This document shows, in pieces, positions 6,848-16,359 of a DNA stretch of 64,000 nucleotides. Every line of letters begins with the position of its first letter. Position 1 is the stretch's first letter. The DNA is taken from positions 434,001 to 498,000 of the forward strand of contig NZ_CABVQK010000004.1 of assembly GCF_902499335.1 (NCBI RefSeq), given 5' to 3'. The notes beneath the pieces were generated by a model. That model saw only the letters and a list, made by a program, of their open reading frames with translations. It searched no databases and was not told the origin of the DNA. A program made the translations under genes and the position numbers. Source of the DNA: Burkholderia lata (GTDB taxonomy: Bacteria > Pseudomonadota > Gammaproteobacteria > Burkholderiales > Burkholderiaceae).

Positions 6848-9800
6848 TCATTTCCCAAATGGATTGGGAATCTCGCCAGAATAACCGGCCGCAGAATTTC
6901 CATTGACATTGGGAATCTTCGTAAAACCACCGAAGCCAACCCCGAACTCGAACGCAGTCGATCCACCGATGGCGTGATTGACGCCTACACACGCCCCAAA
7001 GGCGCATCCACTTCCGCCGACCGATTGACCAGCAAGAAATGCATCGGTCAGCTTCCCTTTGTCGACTGAGGACTGACCAACGTTATCTGTAATAACCCCT
7101 GCTGTAATTGCTCCACCTGCCGAACGAGAGGCAGCAATAGATGCGCCATAGTAAATGTTTCCATTATGTGCATTGATGGTCAATCCACCACCAATTCCCG
7201 CACTGTATTGAATGCTCACGTAGTCAACAGATCCCGGCCGCTGGACCGCCATTCCCGACGACCACGATTTCTGGTCCCTCTGCACATCAGTCATACTGTA
7301 CTGGAACAAGCTGCCGCCCGGCGTTTGCTTCACCATGCCGCCGTAGCTAGCAGTCGCGAAGTACGTCCCGTTGTAATTCTTCAGTTGCGCCTGTTCGATC
7401 GTATAACCTGCACCTTCCTGCTCCAGTGCTGAATACTTTGCGTAATCAGCCGTGCCAGGTGCGTATCCCGCTGCACAGTGGACTAATGCGCATCCCGCCG
7501 CTTCCAGACGATGTTCTTTGTTGGTGTCGCCGTTGGCCAAATCATGTATGACTTTCTTTTCTTCGGGGTGAAGTTGGCGATTAAACCGATCAACGTTGTA
7601 CCCCGAAAACGCCCCCGACTCACCGCCCACAACCCCACCAGCCCCCGTCGCGATGACGTTCGCCACGATATTGCCCAGCGCCTCATTCATATTGGCGTTG
7701 CCAGTCGGATCGCTTTTCTCGATCGCGCTACTCAGGTCGTTCAGCTTGCCTGCTGCGATCGACGCAATCGCTGCACCCGCAGCACCGCCGACTGCATTCC
7801 CACCCGCCAGCCCCGTCACCAGCGCTGCACCGGCGCCTTGCATCAGCGCGCGGTTCGCGCCGCCTTCCTTCCACGCGTCGACGCCGGCCTGATCGCCATT
7901 CTCCGTAGCCTCCTTCTTCATCTGGTCAGCAAAATCGCCGATCCGACGCGATACCGCCTCACCTGCCGCACTGGCCGCCGACATCATCTCCGCCTGCTTG
8001 CTCAGCAGGTTCTGCATGTCCGGCAGCCTGGCTACCGTGCCATTCGTATCGGTCGTATCGCGGTTCAGGCTCGCCACATCCTGCTTCTGGTTCGCCGAAT
8101 CCGTAATCGTGACGGCCCCCGCGCTCACACCGCTCTTCGTCGTCGCGCTATCGCTGCCGCTCTCGTGCTGACCGAGCATGGGTGACGCGCCGCCCATGTT
8201 CTTGCCCGACCCACTGCCGTGCGTGCTGTAGTTCATCCCGCCGTCGCCCGTCGTCGCGCCCGCGCTGAACCCGCTCGACTTCGCGTCGTAGCTCGACTGG
8301 TTCTGAACATCCGAGAAAGACAACGAACCGGTCGTCAGCGAATTCTTCGACGCATCCGCATCGCTCGCGATCACCGCGCCCTTCAGGTCGGTGTTGCCCT
8401 TGACGTTGAGATTGAAGCCGCCGTCGCCCGCCTGAATCCCGGCCTGCTCGGCGACGCCCACATAGCTGCCCGTCGCGTTGCCCTTGCTCTGGCTAAAGTT
8501 CGCACTGGCGCCACCCTGACTGACACTGAAGCCGCCACCCGAACTCGACTGATGCGCCGCGCTCGACAACGTGTCCTGCACGCTTGCGATGTTCAGGTTC
8601 CCGCCCACGTCGGCATTCACCTGATTCCCGCTCACGTTCGAGCTGATGATGTTCGTATCGCCGCCCGAGATGATCGTGACCGTGTTCGCCGCATTCACGT
8701 GGCTGTTGTTCTGCGTGGCCAGATCGCTGTTGCCGTCGCCATTGGCCTTCGACATCGCCGCCGACACGCCAAAGCCGCCCGTGCCCACCGACACGCCCAC
8801 ACTCGCGCTCTTCGATTCGTTCGTGCTGCGCGTCGCATCGGTATCCGTCGTATTGACGATATTGACCTGGTTCTTCGCGGCCAGGATCACATCGTTCGCG
8901 TTCACGTCCGAACCGGCGATCGTCACATTGCCGCTCCCCGGCTGCCCGTTGCCGGTCGCGGCAAACGCCACAGTCCCGCCCGCGTTCACGCTCGAGCCGC
9001 GGTTCGTCACGCTGTCTTCGCTGAAGGCACTCTTGCTGTGACTGCTGCCGATACTGGCCTCCACCTTGAACTGCGGCGTCTCGCCCGCTCCCAATGCCTT
9101 GACCAGATCGCCGGCAGCCATGTTCGCGTCCCAAGCCGCACTCGCCGCAGCCATCCCGTGCAATGCCGCCGCGCGGCCATCCTGGCCCTGGCTCGCCGCA
9201 CGCGACTGGCCGACCGCGTTCGACACCGCATCGATCACGGGCGCCTTCAACGCCAGCGTCAGCCCGCTCTTCGAAATTTCCTGCGTCTGCGCACGATGGC
9301 CGAAGTCCTGTGCCGCGTCGATCGTCACGTTCGCACCGGTGCCGCTGATGTTCTGTGCCGCAATCAGATCACTGCCCGTCACGTACAGATCGTTCCCGGC
9401 TGTGATTTTCAGGCTGCCGTTCAATGAGCCGATCATGCTGGCGTTGTTCAACACGTCGCTCGTCTGGCTGGTCGTCTTGAGCGAACTGCTGCCGACCGAC
9501 ACCGACAGCCCGCCGCCCGACATCAGCCCCGTTTCCTTCTTCTGGTAGTAGCTCGACGACGTCAAGGTATCCTGCGACGCCGTGATCGTCACGTTGCGCA
9601 CCGCGCCGAGCGCAACATCGTTCGTGCCGACGACCGTGCTGCCCTGGACGATCAGATCCCGGCCGGCAGCGATCGTCACACCATCAGCCGACACCAGGCT
9701 GCCCTGATTCAGCGTCATCGTCTGGTCGATCCCGCTCGCAATCTTCGTTCCACTTAATATGCCGCTGCGGCTGTGCATTTCGTGCGCATTCAGTTCGTGC

Positions 9801-12800
9801 GTCTCGGTTGCCGCGCCGATGTTCACGTCGCCGGCTGCGGCCAGCGAGGCATTGCCCCTGTCCAGGCTGATCGCGCTGCCGATCACGTTCAGGTCCTTGC
9901 CGGCGACGATCGCCACGTTGTCGCCACCCGTCAGCGTCGTGCCCGTCAGCGCTTGATCCGACGAGTGGTAGGTTTCCGCATAGCTGCGGTTCCCTTCGTT
10001 GCCCGAGCTGTTGCTGTTCACGGTCGACGTCGCGCTCGCCGCGCCGAGCGTCACGGTGCCGCCGGCCACGATCGCGCCACCGCCGCCCAGTTCGATCTGC
10101 GCACCCTTCGCCGTCAGATCGCCACCGACCGCGATACCGGAAACACCCCCGACCTTGACCGAACTGCCCGTGCTTCGGTTGATGTCCGTATCCGACACGC
10201 CGTTCGCGCGCTCGACCACCTTGTGCTCGCCGGCCTGCTGCGCGCCGAGCATCCAGTCGCCACCTACCTGCATGCCCAGATCACCGCCGACATTCAAACT
10301 ACCGGCGTTCTGCAGGAAGTTGCCACCGGTCACGATCGCCGCATTGCCCACTACGTCGATACTTGCCTTCGGCCCGAGCGTCGTCGATACCCGCGTTGCG
10401 CCATCGGCATTCGTCTGGTTTCGCGTCTGCGTCGAGGTATCGAGGATCAGGTCGCCGCCCGCCACCAGCGCCAGGCTGCCGGCCTTCACACTGGCCGACG
10501 TCAGATCGACCGTCCCGGTCGTCGCAAGCGTCATCTGGCCGCCGCTTTGCAGCGTGCCGAAGCGGTTGTCGATACTTTTTCCGTCGATTGACAGCTTGTT
10601 CGACGCGCTGATCGTGCCGCTGTTCGAGAACGACTGGACGTTCTTCAGATCGATGTTGCCGGCCGCGATCAACGGGCCACCGCTCATGTCCTGCTGGCTT
10701 GCCTGCGCCAGATAGACCACCGGCACCAGCACCGGCTGCCCATCGACGACTCGCGTCTCCATCAGCACCACGTCGCCCTGCAACTGCGCGACCTGATCGG
10801 CCGACAGCCCCATCCCAAGCGGTAGATCGAGCGATTTCGAAAGTTCCGCCCCGGACGACAGCAGTGCCTGATACATCGACTCGATGTCGGTGTACGGCCC
10901 CAGCATCGCCTTGCCGGTCAACGCCGTGATCTGGTTGCGCACCAGCCATTGCTCGTAGAAGCCGTCGCCCAGACGCTTCTCCGTCTGGTCCGGGTTCAGC
11001 CCGAGCTGCCGCAGGTAGTAGTCGCTCGACATGAACGAGCGCGTGTTCGTAAATGCCGGATTCGACTCAATCAGGTAGTTGGCATTCGGCGCGGGATTCG
11101 GATGGAACAGGCCGCCCTGCGGAATCGCCAGATTCTTCAGCACGTCGACCGCCGTCGCGCTGGCGATCACCCAGTCGATGCCGCCGCCGACTGCTCCGAC
11201 GTCAACACCCGGCGGCAAGCCGATCGGCGGAATTTCGGCGTTCCCAGCCGGGTTGTCGACACCCACGCCCGTCCCGCTCAGCGTGCCATTCGCGACGAAA
11301 CTCGATTCGTAGCTCGGCAGCGCGTACTCGCGCACGTCCGACGGCGCATTGCAGCCGGGCGCATCGCAGAACGAATAGCTCCAGATCCTGCCTTTGTAGG
11401 TGCGGTACCAGTACTGACCTGTGTACGTCACCTTGAGCTGGGGCGCGAGTTGCCCCTTCCAGCTATCCTGATCGAGCGTGCCGGGCATCGCGATGTCACC
11501 GGCCGCCGTGACGCGGCTCCAGTAGTTCTGGAGCGTGTCGACCGACGAGGCGTCCAGATTGCCGCCCACCACGATCTGCGCCGCCGGACTGATCTTCGAG
11601 ATCAGGTTTGCAAGCGGCGTACCCGTGTAGGTCGTGTACAGATAGTCGCTGTTGTCCTTGCCGCCATGCGGCGGCTCGACATAGACACCGCCGATGTTCG
11701 CGGGGTCTTTTACGTTCGCTTCGCCAACCTGCCCGCTCAGACTGATACCCAAGCGCTCAAGCAGGGCCGAGTCGACCTGCGAGGTCCATACCGTCTGCAT
11801 CTCGCGTCGCGTGTTCGTCACGAGACTGGCATGCAGCGCCATGTCACCATCCGACTGGATCAGCCCCGACTGATTCAGGATCCGCCCGGCCTTCGTGTAT
11901 TGGCCTGCCGCATCCTTGCCACCGGCCAGCACCACGCGACCCAGGCCGTAGATCGCGGTCAGCGCCGGGGTATCGGTCGCGGTCGTATCATCGCGGTTCT
12001 CGATGTTCTGCGCGAGCAGTTCGAGCAGCCCGTCGCTGTCCGACGCGCCGATCAGCGCGGTCGGGCCGACATTCGCGAGCGTCGACTCCGCTGACAGCGA
12101 TACGCTGCCGCCGACCAGGGTGCCGGTATTGATCAACGTGTTCGACTGCGTACGCAACAGACCACCGGCCGCAATCGCGCCGCTGTTGGCGATGTCGCCG
12201 GCGTCGATGCTCAGGTTGTTCACGCTCATCAGGCCGGCGGCATTGCTGAACGTGCCGGGTAACGTGAATGCCAGATTGCGGCCCGCATTGAAGCGGTACA
12301 TCGACGTGTTCGTAAAATCGCCTTGCAGCGTCAGCGCCAGATCGTTCGCCGCGCTGTACGCGCCACCGCCGGAGAGCGTACTCGCGTTCACCGATAAATT
12401 GCGCGTCGCGCCGATCCTGCCGCCTGCGTTGGACACCACACCGGTCGTTGTGATGCCGACATCGCCGTCGGCACCGGTAATCCGGCCGCCGTCGTTGTCC
12501 AGGCGATCCGCCCGAAGCTGTACGTTCGCGCCGCTCAATTGGCCGCCTTGCGTATTGATCACTGAACCTGCATCGAGCGTCACGCCGCCGCTGGCTGCAA
12601 GCGAGCCGCCCGTGTTGTTCAGTTCGCCGCCGATCCCGGCCGACACCGAACCGAGCGCGGACAGCCTGCCGCCGATGTTGTCGAAAGCGCCCGCCGACAA
12701 CGCCACCGTTCCGCGGCTCGCGATCGAGCCGCCTACGTTCGCCAGCAGACCGGAACCGAGGCCGGGCATCAGGATCATCGAGCCCGTACCGGCGTGAATG

Positions 12801-14887
12801 ATCGAGCCACTTGCGTTATTGAGCGTTGCCGGCGCCAACGTCAGGTTCGCACCGTTCGTCTGGATCGTGCCGCCGTTCGAGTTGTCCAGCGTGCCACTGA
12901 TGTCGAGTGTCGTGTCCCGACTGCCGTACTGTGTGAGCGTACCGTGTGCGTTGTGCAGATCTGCTGCCTTCACGTTCAGTCGATCCGCCGCGATCGCACC
13001 GTCGCGGTTGTCGAGCAGCGCCGTCGTGACCTGCAGTGCCTGCTGCGCCGTCAGGCTACTGTGATTGACGACCGTGCCCGCGTGTACCGATACGTCGCCG
13101 TTGCCGCCGATCACGCCACCCTGTGCGCCGGTCGCCGTCTTGCCGCCGGCATTCGTCAGTTGGCCACTCATGGACAGCGACAGACCGTCCGCGCTCACTG
13201 ACACAATCCGACCCGCCGTGTTGTCGATCGAGGCGCCTGTCACCGACAGGGCACCACCGCTTTGCATCGTGCCGGCGTTGTTCGCGATATCGCCTGCCTT
13301 CAACGTCAACGCATCGTCCGTGACCAGCGTGCCACCGTGGTTCGCGACCTGCCCGGACGTGTCGATCGCCAACGACCCGACTGCGGAGATCTGCCCGCCC
13401 TGATTCGACAGACTGCCCGCCTGAATCGTCATGCCGGCCTGACTCGACAGCGTGCCGCGATCATTGCGCAGCATGCCCGACGCGCGCGCGTCGATCGCAC
13501 GTTGTGCGCTGATCGTCGCGTTCGTCAGGTCAAGATCGCCTGCCTGGACAAGCAGCGAAGCGTCTGCGTTCGCGGCTGTCTTCGAGCCCGACAGATCGAC
13601 ACCGCTGCCCGTCAGCGCAAGGTTACCGCCCGCGACGTTCTGGCCCGTCGCTGTCAACTGACCGGTTGCCGCGACGGTCAGGTCACCGCTACCGCCAACC
13701 GCGCCATCCGCCTTCACGCCTGCGCCCAGCGAGCCCGTCGATGCGATGTTGCCCGCAGCGATGTTCAGGTTCTGGAGCGCCGCTAGCGCGCCGCTATTCG
13801 CCAGCGTACCCGCGGTCGATACCGAGACGTTCTGCTCACCGTAGGTCGTGCCGCTATTCTCGATGCCGTCCTGCGCGGCGATCGTGAGATTGCCGGCCGC
13901 GTTCGTCTTGCCGCCCAGCACGAGCTGGCCATTCGATTGCAGCGTCAGGTCGCCCGACTGCGCGGCAATCGTCCCCGCGTTGGCCACGCCCACGCCATGT
14001 TCGTTCGAGACCAGCAGGATTCGGTCGGCATACATGCCGCCCAGTTGACTGACGTCGATGGCCACGCTCGGTGCTGCACCTTCGCCTTGAGTCAGCGTGG
14101 CCGCGAGCGTATTGCGATCAACCTGATTGGCACCGCCGACTACGTTCAGGTCCTTCGCATAAATCGCCGCATTGACCTGCACGGCACGGGAGATCAGGTC
14201 CACCTGATCGACGTTCGAGGCATTCAGACCCGCACCCTGGACCGTGATCAGTCCACGGTCGACGTGATAGCCTGCCAGCGAACCATCTGCACCGTAGTAC
14301 GGCTGGCCGGTCGTCAACGTGGCGCGACTGGTATTGATGAAACCGCCGCCATCGACCACGATGCCGGCCGGGTTCGCCAACACGACTTCCGCGCGGTTGC
14401 CGGCGACCTCCACATAGCCTCGAATCTGGCTCGCGGACGTGCTGTTGACCTGGTTGACGATGATGCGAGCAGACTGGCCGGGGCCGAAGTTCGGGTTGCC
14501 GTTGATCATCCCCGCCTGCTGGGTCTGGACCATCGCCGGCGAGTTATTCAGGATCGCGCCGTTCTTCCGAACATCGAACTGGTTGTACGTATTCACCGAC
14601 ACGCCTGCGCCAGACGGCTTCGCGATGTCGACTTGCGGCAATCCGCTCGGCGTCTGGATCACGTGCGTCGGTGTGCCGGGCGTTGGTACGATCTGCGCGT
14701 GGATGATCGCTGGCGCCGCGCCGAACATCGCGGCCATCGTCGTCACGACGGCGCCGCGCGACACGCCGCGCCGTTGCGCACGCGTCTCGCCACCGGCCGA
14801 TTTCCCCGCAGTGGTAGCCGTTTCCCCTACAGCCACCACCATCTCCCGGAGCCTGGAATACACCAAGCGGTAGGTCTTTCCGTTCAT
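6848..14887 (-). CDS. bcpA: BcpA/CdiA contact-dependent growth inhibition exoprotein
   Basis: A giant secreted protein of about 2679 residues. I place the start at ATG 14887 rather than 14935 because MNGKTYRLVYSRLREM is the standard extended signal-peptide region of two-partner secreted hemagglutinins. It is followed by a hydrophobic signal ending near AIIHAQ, then the TPS secretion domain with NTYNQFDVRKNGAILNNS and the NPxGI-type turn (LANPAGIVVDGGGF). Long beta-helical filamentous hemagglutinin repeats follow, interrupted near the middle by a region with aromatic residues and paired cysteines (the receptor-binding area in other CdiA proteins). Next come a second repeat block and a Gly/Ala-rich hydrophobic pretoxin segment. 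The variable tip starts at DRFNRQLH (residue about 2433) and covers about 247 residues. It ends with GACVGVNHAIGG and GEIPNPFGK; its activity is not recognised. The usual Burkholderia (E/Q)LYN and the enterobacterial VENN delimiters are not seen at the boundary. Confidence 0.93.
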   Translation of the reverse strand: MNGKTYRLVYSRLREMVVAVGETATTAGKSAGGETRAQRRGVSRGAVVTTMAAMFGAAPAIIHAQIVPTPGTPTHVIQTPSGLPQVDIAKPSGAGVSVNTYNQFDVRKNGAILNNSPAMVQTQQAGMINGNPNFGPGQSARIIVNQVNSTSASQIRGYVEVAGNRAEVVLANPAGIVVDGGGFINTSRATLTTGQPYYGADGSLAGYHVDRGLITVQGAGLNASNVDQVDLISRAVQVNAAIYAKDLNVVGGANQVDRNTLAATLTQGEGAAPSVAIDVSQLGGMYADRILLVSNEHGVGVANAGTIAAQSGDLTLQSNGQLVLGGKTNAAGNLTIAAQDGIENSGTTYGEQNVSVSTAGTLANSGALAALQNLNIAAGNIASTGSLGAGVKADGAVGGSGDLTVAATGQLTATGQNVAGGNLALTGSGVDLSGSKTAANADASLLVQAGDLDLTNATISAQRAIDARASGMLRNDRGTLSSQAGMTIQAGSLSNQGGQISAVGSLAIDTSGQVANHGGTLVTDDALTLKAGDIANNAGTMQSGGALSVTGASIDNTAGRIVSVSADGLSLSMSGQLTNAGGKTATGAQGGVIGGNGDVSVHAGTVVNHSSLTAQQALQVTTALLDNRDGAIAADRLNVKAADLHNAHGTLTQYGSRDTTLDISGTLDNSNGGTIQTNGANLTLAPATLNNASGSIIHAGTGSMILMPGLGSGLLANVGGSIASRGTVALSAGAFDNIGGRLSALGSVSAGIGGELNNTGGSLAASGGVTLDAGSVINTQGGQLSGANVQLRADRLDNDGGRITGADGDVGITTTGVVSNAGGRIGATRNLSVNASTLSGGGAYSAANDLALTLQGDFTNTSMYRFNAGRNLAFTLPGTFSNAAGLMSVNNLSIDAGDIANSGAIAAGGLLRTQSNTLINTGTLVGGSVSLSAESTLANVGPTALIGASDSDGLLELLAQNIENRDDTTATDTPALTAIYGLGRVVLAGGKDAAGQYTKAGRILNQSGLIQSDGDMALHASLVTNTRREMQTVWTSQVDSALLERLGISLSGQVGEANVKDPANIGGVYVEPPHGGKDNSDYLYTTYTGTPLANLISKISPAAQIVVGGNLDASSVDTLQNYWSRVTAAGDIAMPGTLDQDSWKGQLAPQLKVTYTGQYWYRTYKGRIWSYSFCDAPGCNAPSDVREYALPSYESSFVANGTLSGTGVGVDNPAGNAEIPPIGLPPGVDVGAVGGGIDWVIASATAVDVLKNLAIPQGGLFHPNPAPNANYLIESNPAFTNTRSFMSSDYYLRQLGLNPDQTEKRLGDGFYEQWLVRNQITALTGKAMLGPYTDIESMYQALLSSGAELSKSLDLPLGMGLSADQVAQLQGDVVLMETRVVDGQPVLVPVVYLAQASQQDMSGGPLIAAGNIDLKNVQSFSNSGTISASNKLSIDGKSIDNRFGTLQSGGQMTLATTGTVDLTSASVKAGSLALVAGGDLILDTSTQTRNQTNADGATRVSTTLGPKASIDVVGNAAIVTGGNFLQNAGSLNVGGDLGMQVGGDWMLGAQQAGEHKVVERANGVSDTDINRSTGSSVKVGGVSGIAVGGDLTAKGAQIELGGGGAIVAGGTVTLGAASATSTVNSNSSGNEGNRSYAETYHSSDQALTGTTLTGGDNVAIVAGKDLNVIGSAISLDRGNASLAAAGDVNIGAATETHELNAHEMHSRSGILSGTKIASGIDQTMTLNQGSLVSADGVTIAAGRDLIVQGSTVVGTNDVALGAVRNVTITASQDTLTSSSYYQKKETGLMSGGGLSVSVGSSSLKTTSQTSDVLNNASMIGSLNGSLKITAGNDLYVTGSDLIAAQNISGTGANVTIDAAQDFGHRAQTQEISKSGLTLALKAPVIDAVSNAVGQSRAASQGQDGRAAALHGMAAASAAWDANMAAGDLVKALGAGETPQFKVEASIGSSHSKSAFSEDSVTNRGSSVNAGGTVAFAATGNGQPGSGNVTIAGSDVNANDVILAAKNQVNIVNTTDTDATRSTNESKSASVGVSVGTGGFGVSAAMSKANGDGNSDLATQNNSHVNAANTVTIISGGDTNIISSNVSGNQVNADVGGNLNIASVQDTLSSAAHQSSSGGGFSVSQGGASANFSQSKGNATGSYVGVAEQAGIQAGDGGFNLNVKGNTDLKGAVIASDADASKNSLTTGSLSFSDVQNQSSYDAKSSGFSAGATTGDGGMNYSTHGSGSGKNMGGASPMLGQHESGSDSATTKSGVSAGAVTITDSANQKQDVASLNRDTTDTNGTVARLPDMQNLLSKQAEMMSAASAAGEAVSRRIGDFADQMKKEATENGDQAGVDAWKEGGANRALMQGAGAALVTGLAGGNAVGGAAGAAIASIAAGKLNDLSSAIEKSDPTGNANMNEALGNIVANVIATGAGGVVGGESGAFSGYNVDRFNRQLHPEEKKVIHDLANGDTNKEHRLEAAGCALVHCAAGYAPGTADYAKYSALEQEGAGYTIEQAQLKNYNGTYFATASYGGMVKQTPGGSLFQYSMTDVQRDQKSWSSGMAVQRPGSVDYVSIQYSAGIGGGLTINAHNGNIYYGASIAASRSAGGAITAGVITDNVGQSSVDKGKLTDAFLAGQSVGGSGCAFGACVGVNHAIGGSTAFEFGVGFGGFTKIPNVNGNSAAGYSGEIPNPFGK
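7550..7591 (-). repeat. Toxin-swap arm, live copy within bcpA
   Basis: The coding sequence for DRFNRQLHPEEKK begins with GATCGGTTTAATCG. Decayed copies of the same start lie at 6349-6390 (cassette 2), 5218-5250 (cassette 3) and 4518-4550 (cassette 4). The match begins abruptly at this point in each copy, which marks it as the recombination boundary between constant and variable parts of BcpA. Confidence 0.75.
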
Positions 14888-15078
14888 CGTTATTTTGCTG
14901 GTACTTTTCAGATCGATGAACCATATTCGAAACAATTTCGAGAAACGGAAGGCGTTTCATAAATACTACGAAGCAATAAAAATCTGACACGTCCGATTGA
15001 CGCGTGTTGCGCGATGATCGTGCGCGAAGGTGAACGGCATCGCCGATTCGCCTGCGTGGCATTGGCATCGGCGAAAAT

Positions 15079-15104
15079 GAAAAAAGCCGACCCATCGGGT
15101 CGGC
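15079..15104 (-). terminator. Rho-independent terminator after the carnitine operon
   Basis: GCCGACCC (15086-15093) pairs with GGGTCGGC (15097-15104) with a three-base loop. On the minus strand it is followed by a run of T residues (A-tract at 15079-15085 on the plus strand). It lies about 45 bases after the dioxygenase stop and separates this operon from bcpA, which is transcribed in the same direction. Confidence 0.88.
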
Positions 15105-15146
15105 TGTCATGTTTCAGCAACTGTCTCTATGCAATAACCGATCCGC

Positions 15147-16337
15147 CTATCCGGCCACTGCAGCTGCCGAACGCGACAACACACGCCACCGCGACAACAG
15201 TTCGTCGCGATCGACATAGCAGCCCTGCAGGTGCCGGCGGCCGGTAGACGGATCGAACTCGGTGCGCGCATGCAGCACGCGCCGGTTGTCGAACGCCCAC
15301 ATGTCGCCCGCCCGCAGCCGGCGCTGCACGCGAAAGCGCGGCTCGCGCGCCAGCGCGAGGAACCGCCGGTACGCACGATAGACGGCCGCGACCGAGCCGG
15401 CCGGCGCATCGAGCGGCCCGCGCAGGAAGTTCGCGACGCGCACCTCGGTGACGTTGCCGCGTGCATCGAGCCCGATCACCGGCGCCGAGCAGCGATAGTC
15501 GCTGTTCGCACTCTTGTTCCAGAACTCGAACGGTGTCGACGCGAGCTGTTCAAAATCGGCCGGATGCTCGCGCCGCAGCGCATCCGCCAGCGCGAAGCCG
15601 TCGAGGAATACGCTGTCGCCGCCGGTCGCGTCGTTCGCGAGGCAATGCAGGAACTGCACGCCCGGCTGCAACTCGCGGGTCGGCAGATCGGTATGCGGCG
15701 GCAGGTTCAGCGACGTATACGCATTGCTGTCCGGGCGCGGCTTCGATTCGACGTCGAACAGCACGCCGAAATTGCTCTCGCGGATCAGGCCGATGCGGCG
15801 CGCGATCTCGTCGACACGGCCACGCTCGGCCGGCACGCCTTCGACGAGCGTCAGCCCCGTGCGTTGCAGCGCGGCGAGCCACGCGAGCAACGCGTGGTCG
15901 TCCTCCATCACGTCGCGCCACGCAAACACGCCGATGGCCGTCGCGTCGTCGCCGGCCCACACGTGCCGCCCGTGCGCGGCCTGGCGCTCCGCTCGGGACG
16001 CATCGTCGTACGCATGCGCGCGCAGCCAGCCTGGCGACCACGCGCTGCGATGTCCGTCGTTCCACTCGACATGCAGCGCGCCGTCGGCTTCGACATGCAC
16101 CGTGAGCGCGGAGAGATCCTCGCGCGCATCGGCGATCTCGAACACCTGTTCACGCGTGACGGCATGCACGCAGGCTGAACACGCGCAGTTGTCGCGTAGC
16201 CAGTCGAAATGAAACGGCGATCGTCGCGTGTCGCTCCATTCGACGTCCACCGCGCCGTCGCCAATCGTCGCCGCCGCAATGGCCGCCTCGGCCGAAAACG
16301 TCCGCCAGTCCTCGATACGGTGTTGCACTGCCTGCAT
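15147..16337 (-). CDS. Gamma-butyrobetaine dioxygenase (Fe(II)/2-oxoglutarate dependent)
   Basis: A 396-residue member of the TauD/GBBH family that hydroxylates gamma-butyrobetaine to L-carnitine. Start ATG 16337 has a GGGAGG site; longer in-frame starts lie inside the upstream hydrolase gene. The N-terminal DUF971-like domain (about 20-110) has the Zn-binding cysteine pattern FDWLRDNCACSACVH. The catalytic domain has HTD (LPPHTDLP) with a distal His near the C-terminus (RRVLHART) and a following Arg for 2-oxoglutarate. As last gene of the carnitine operon it would feed butyrobetaine into the same pathway. A trimethyllysine dioxygenase-like role is the main alternative; operon context favours butyrobetaine. 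Confidence 0.88.
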   Translation of the reverse strand: MQAVQHRIEDWRTFSAEAAIAAATIGDGAVDVEWSDTRRSPFHFDWLRDNCACSACVHAVTREQVFEIADAREDLSALTVHVEADGALHVEWNDGHRSAWSPGWLRAHAYDDASRAERQAAHGRHVWAGDDATAIGVFAWRDVMEDDHALLAWLAALQRTGLTLVEGVPAERGRVDEIARRIGLIRESNFGVLFDVESKPRPDSNAYTSLNLPPHTDLPTRELQPGVQFLHCLANDATGGDSVFLDGFALADALRREHPADFEQLASTPFEFWNKSANSDYRCSAPVIGLDARGNVTEVRVANFLRGPLDAPAGSVAAVYRAYRRFLALAREPRFRVQRRLRAGDMWAFDNRRVLHARTEFDPSTGRRHLQGCYVDRDELLSRWRVLSRSAAAVAG

Positions 16338-16359
16338 CGTTGCCTCCCGGAAACGCCCG

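Noticed and set aside
14887..14935. Start of bcpA at ATG 14935
   Set aside because: The extended signal-peptide region of this family begins at MNGKTYRLVYSRLR; the 16 extra residues do not fit the family and have no ribosome site.
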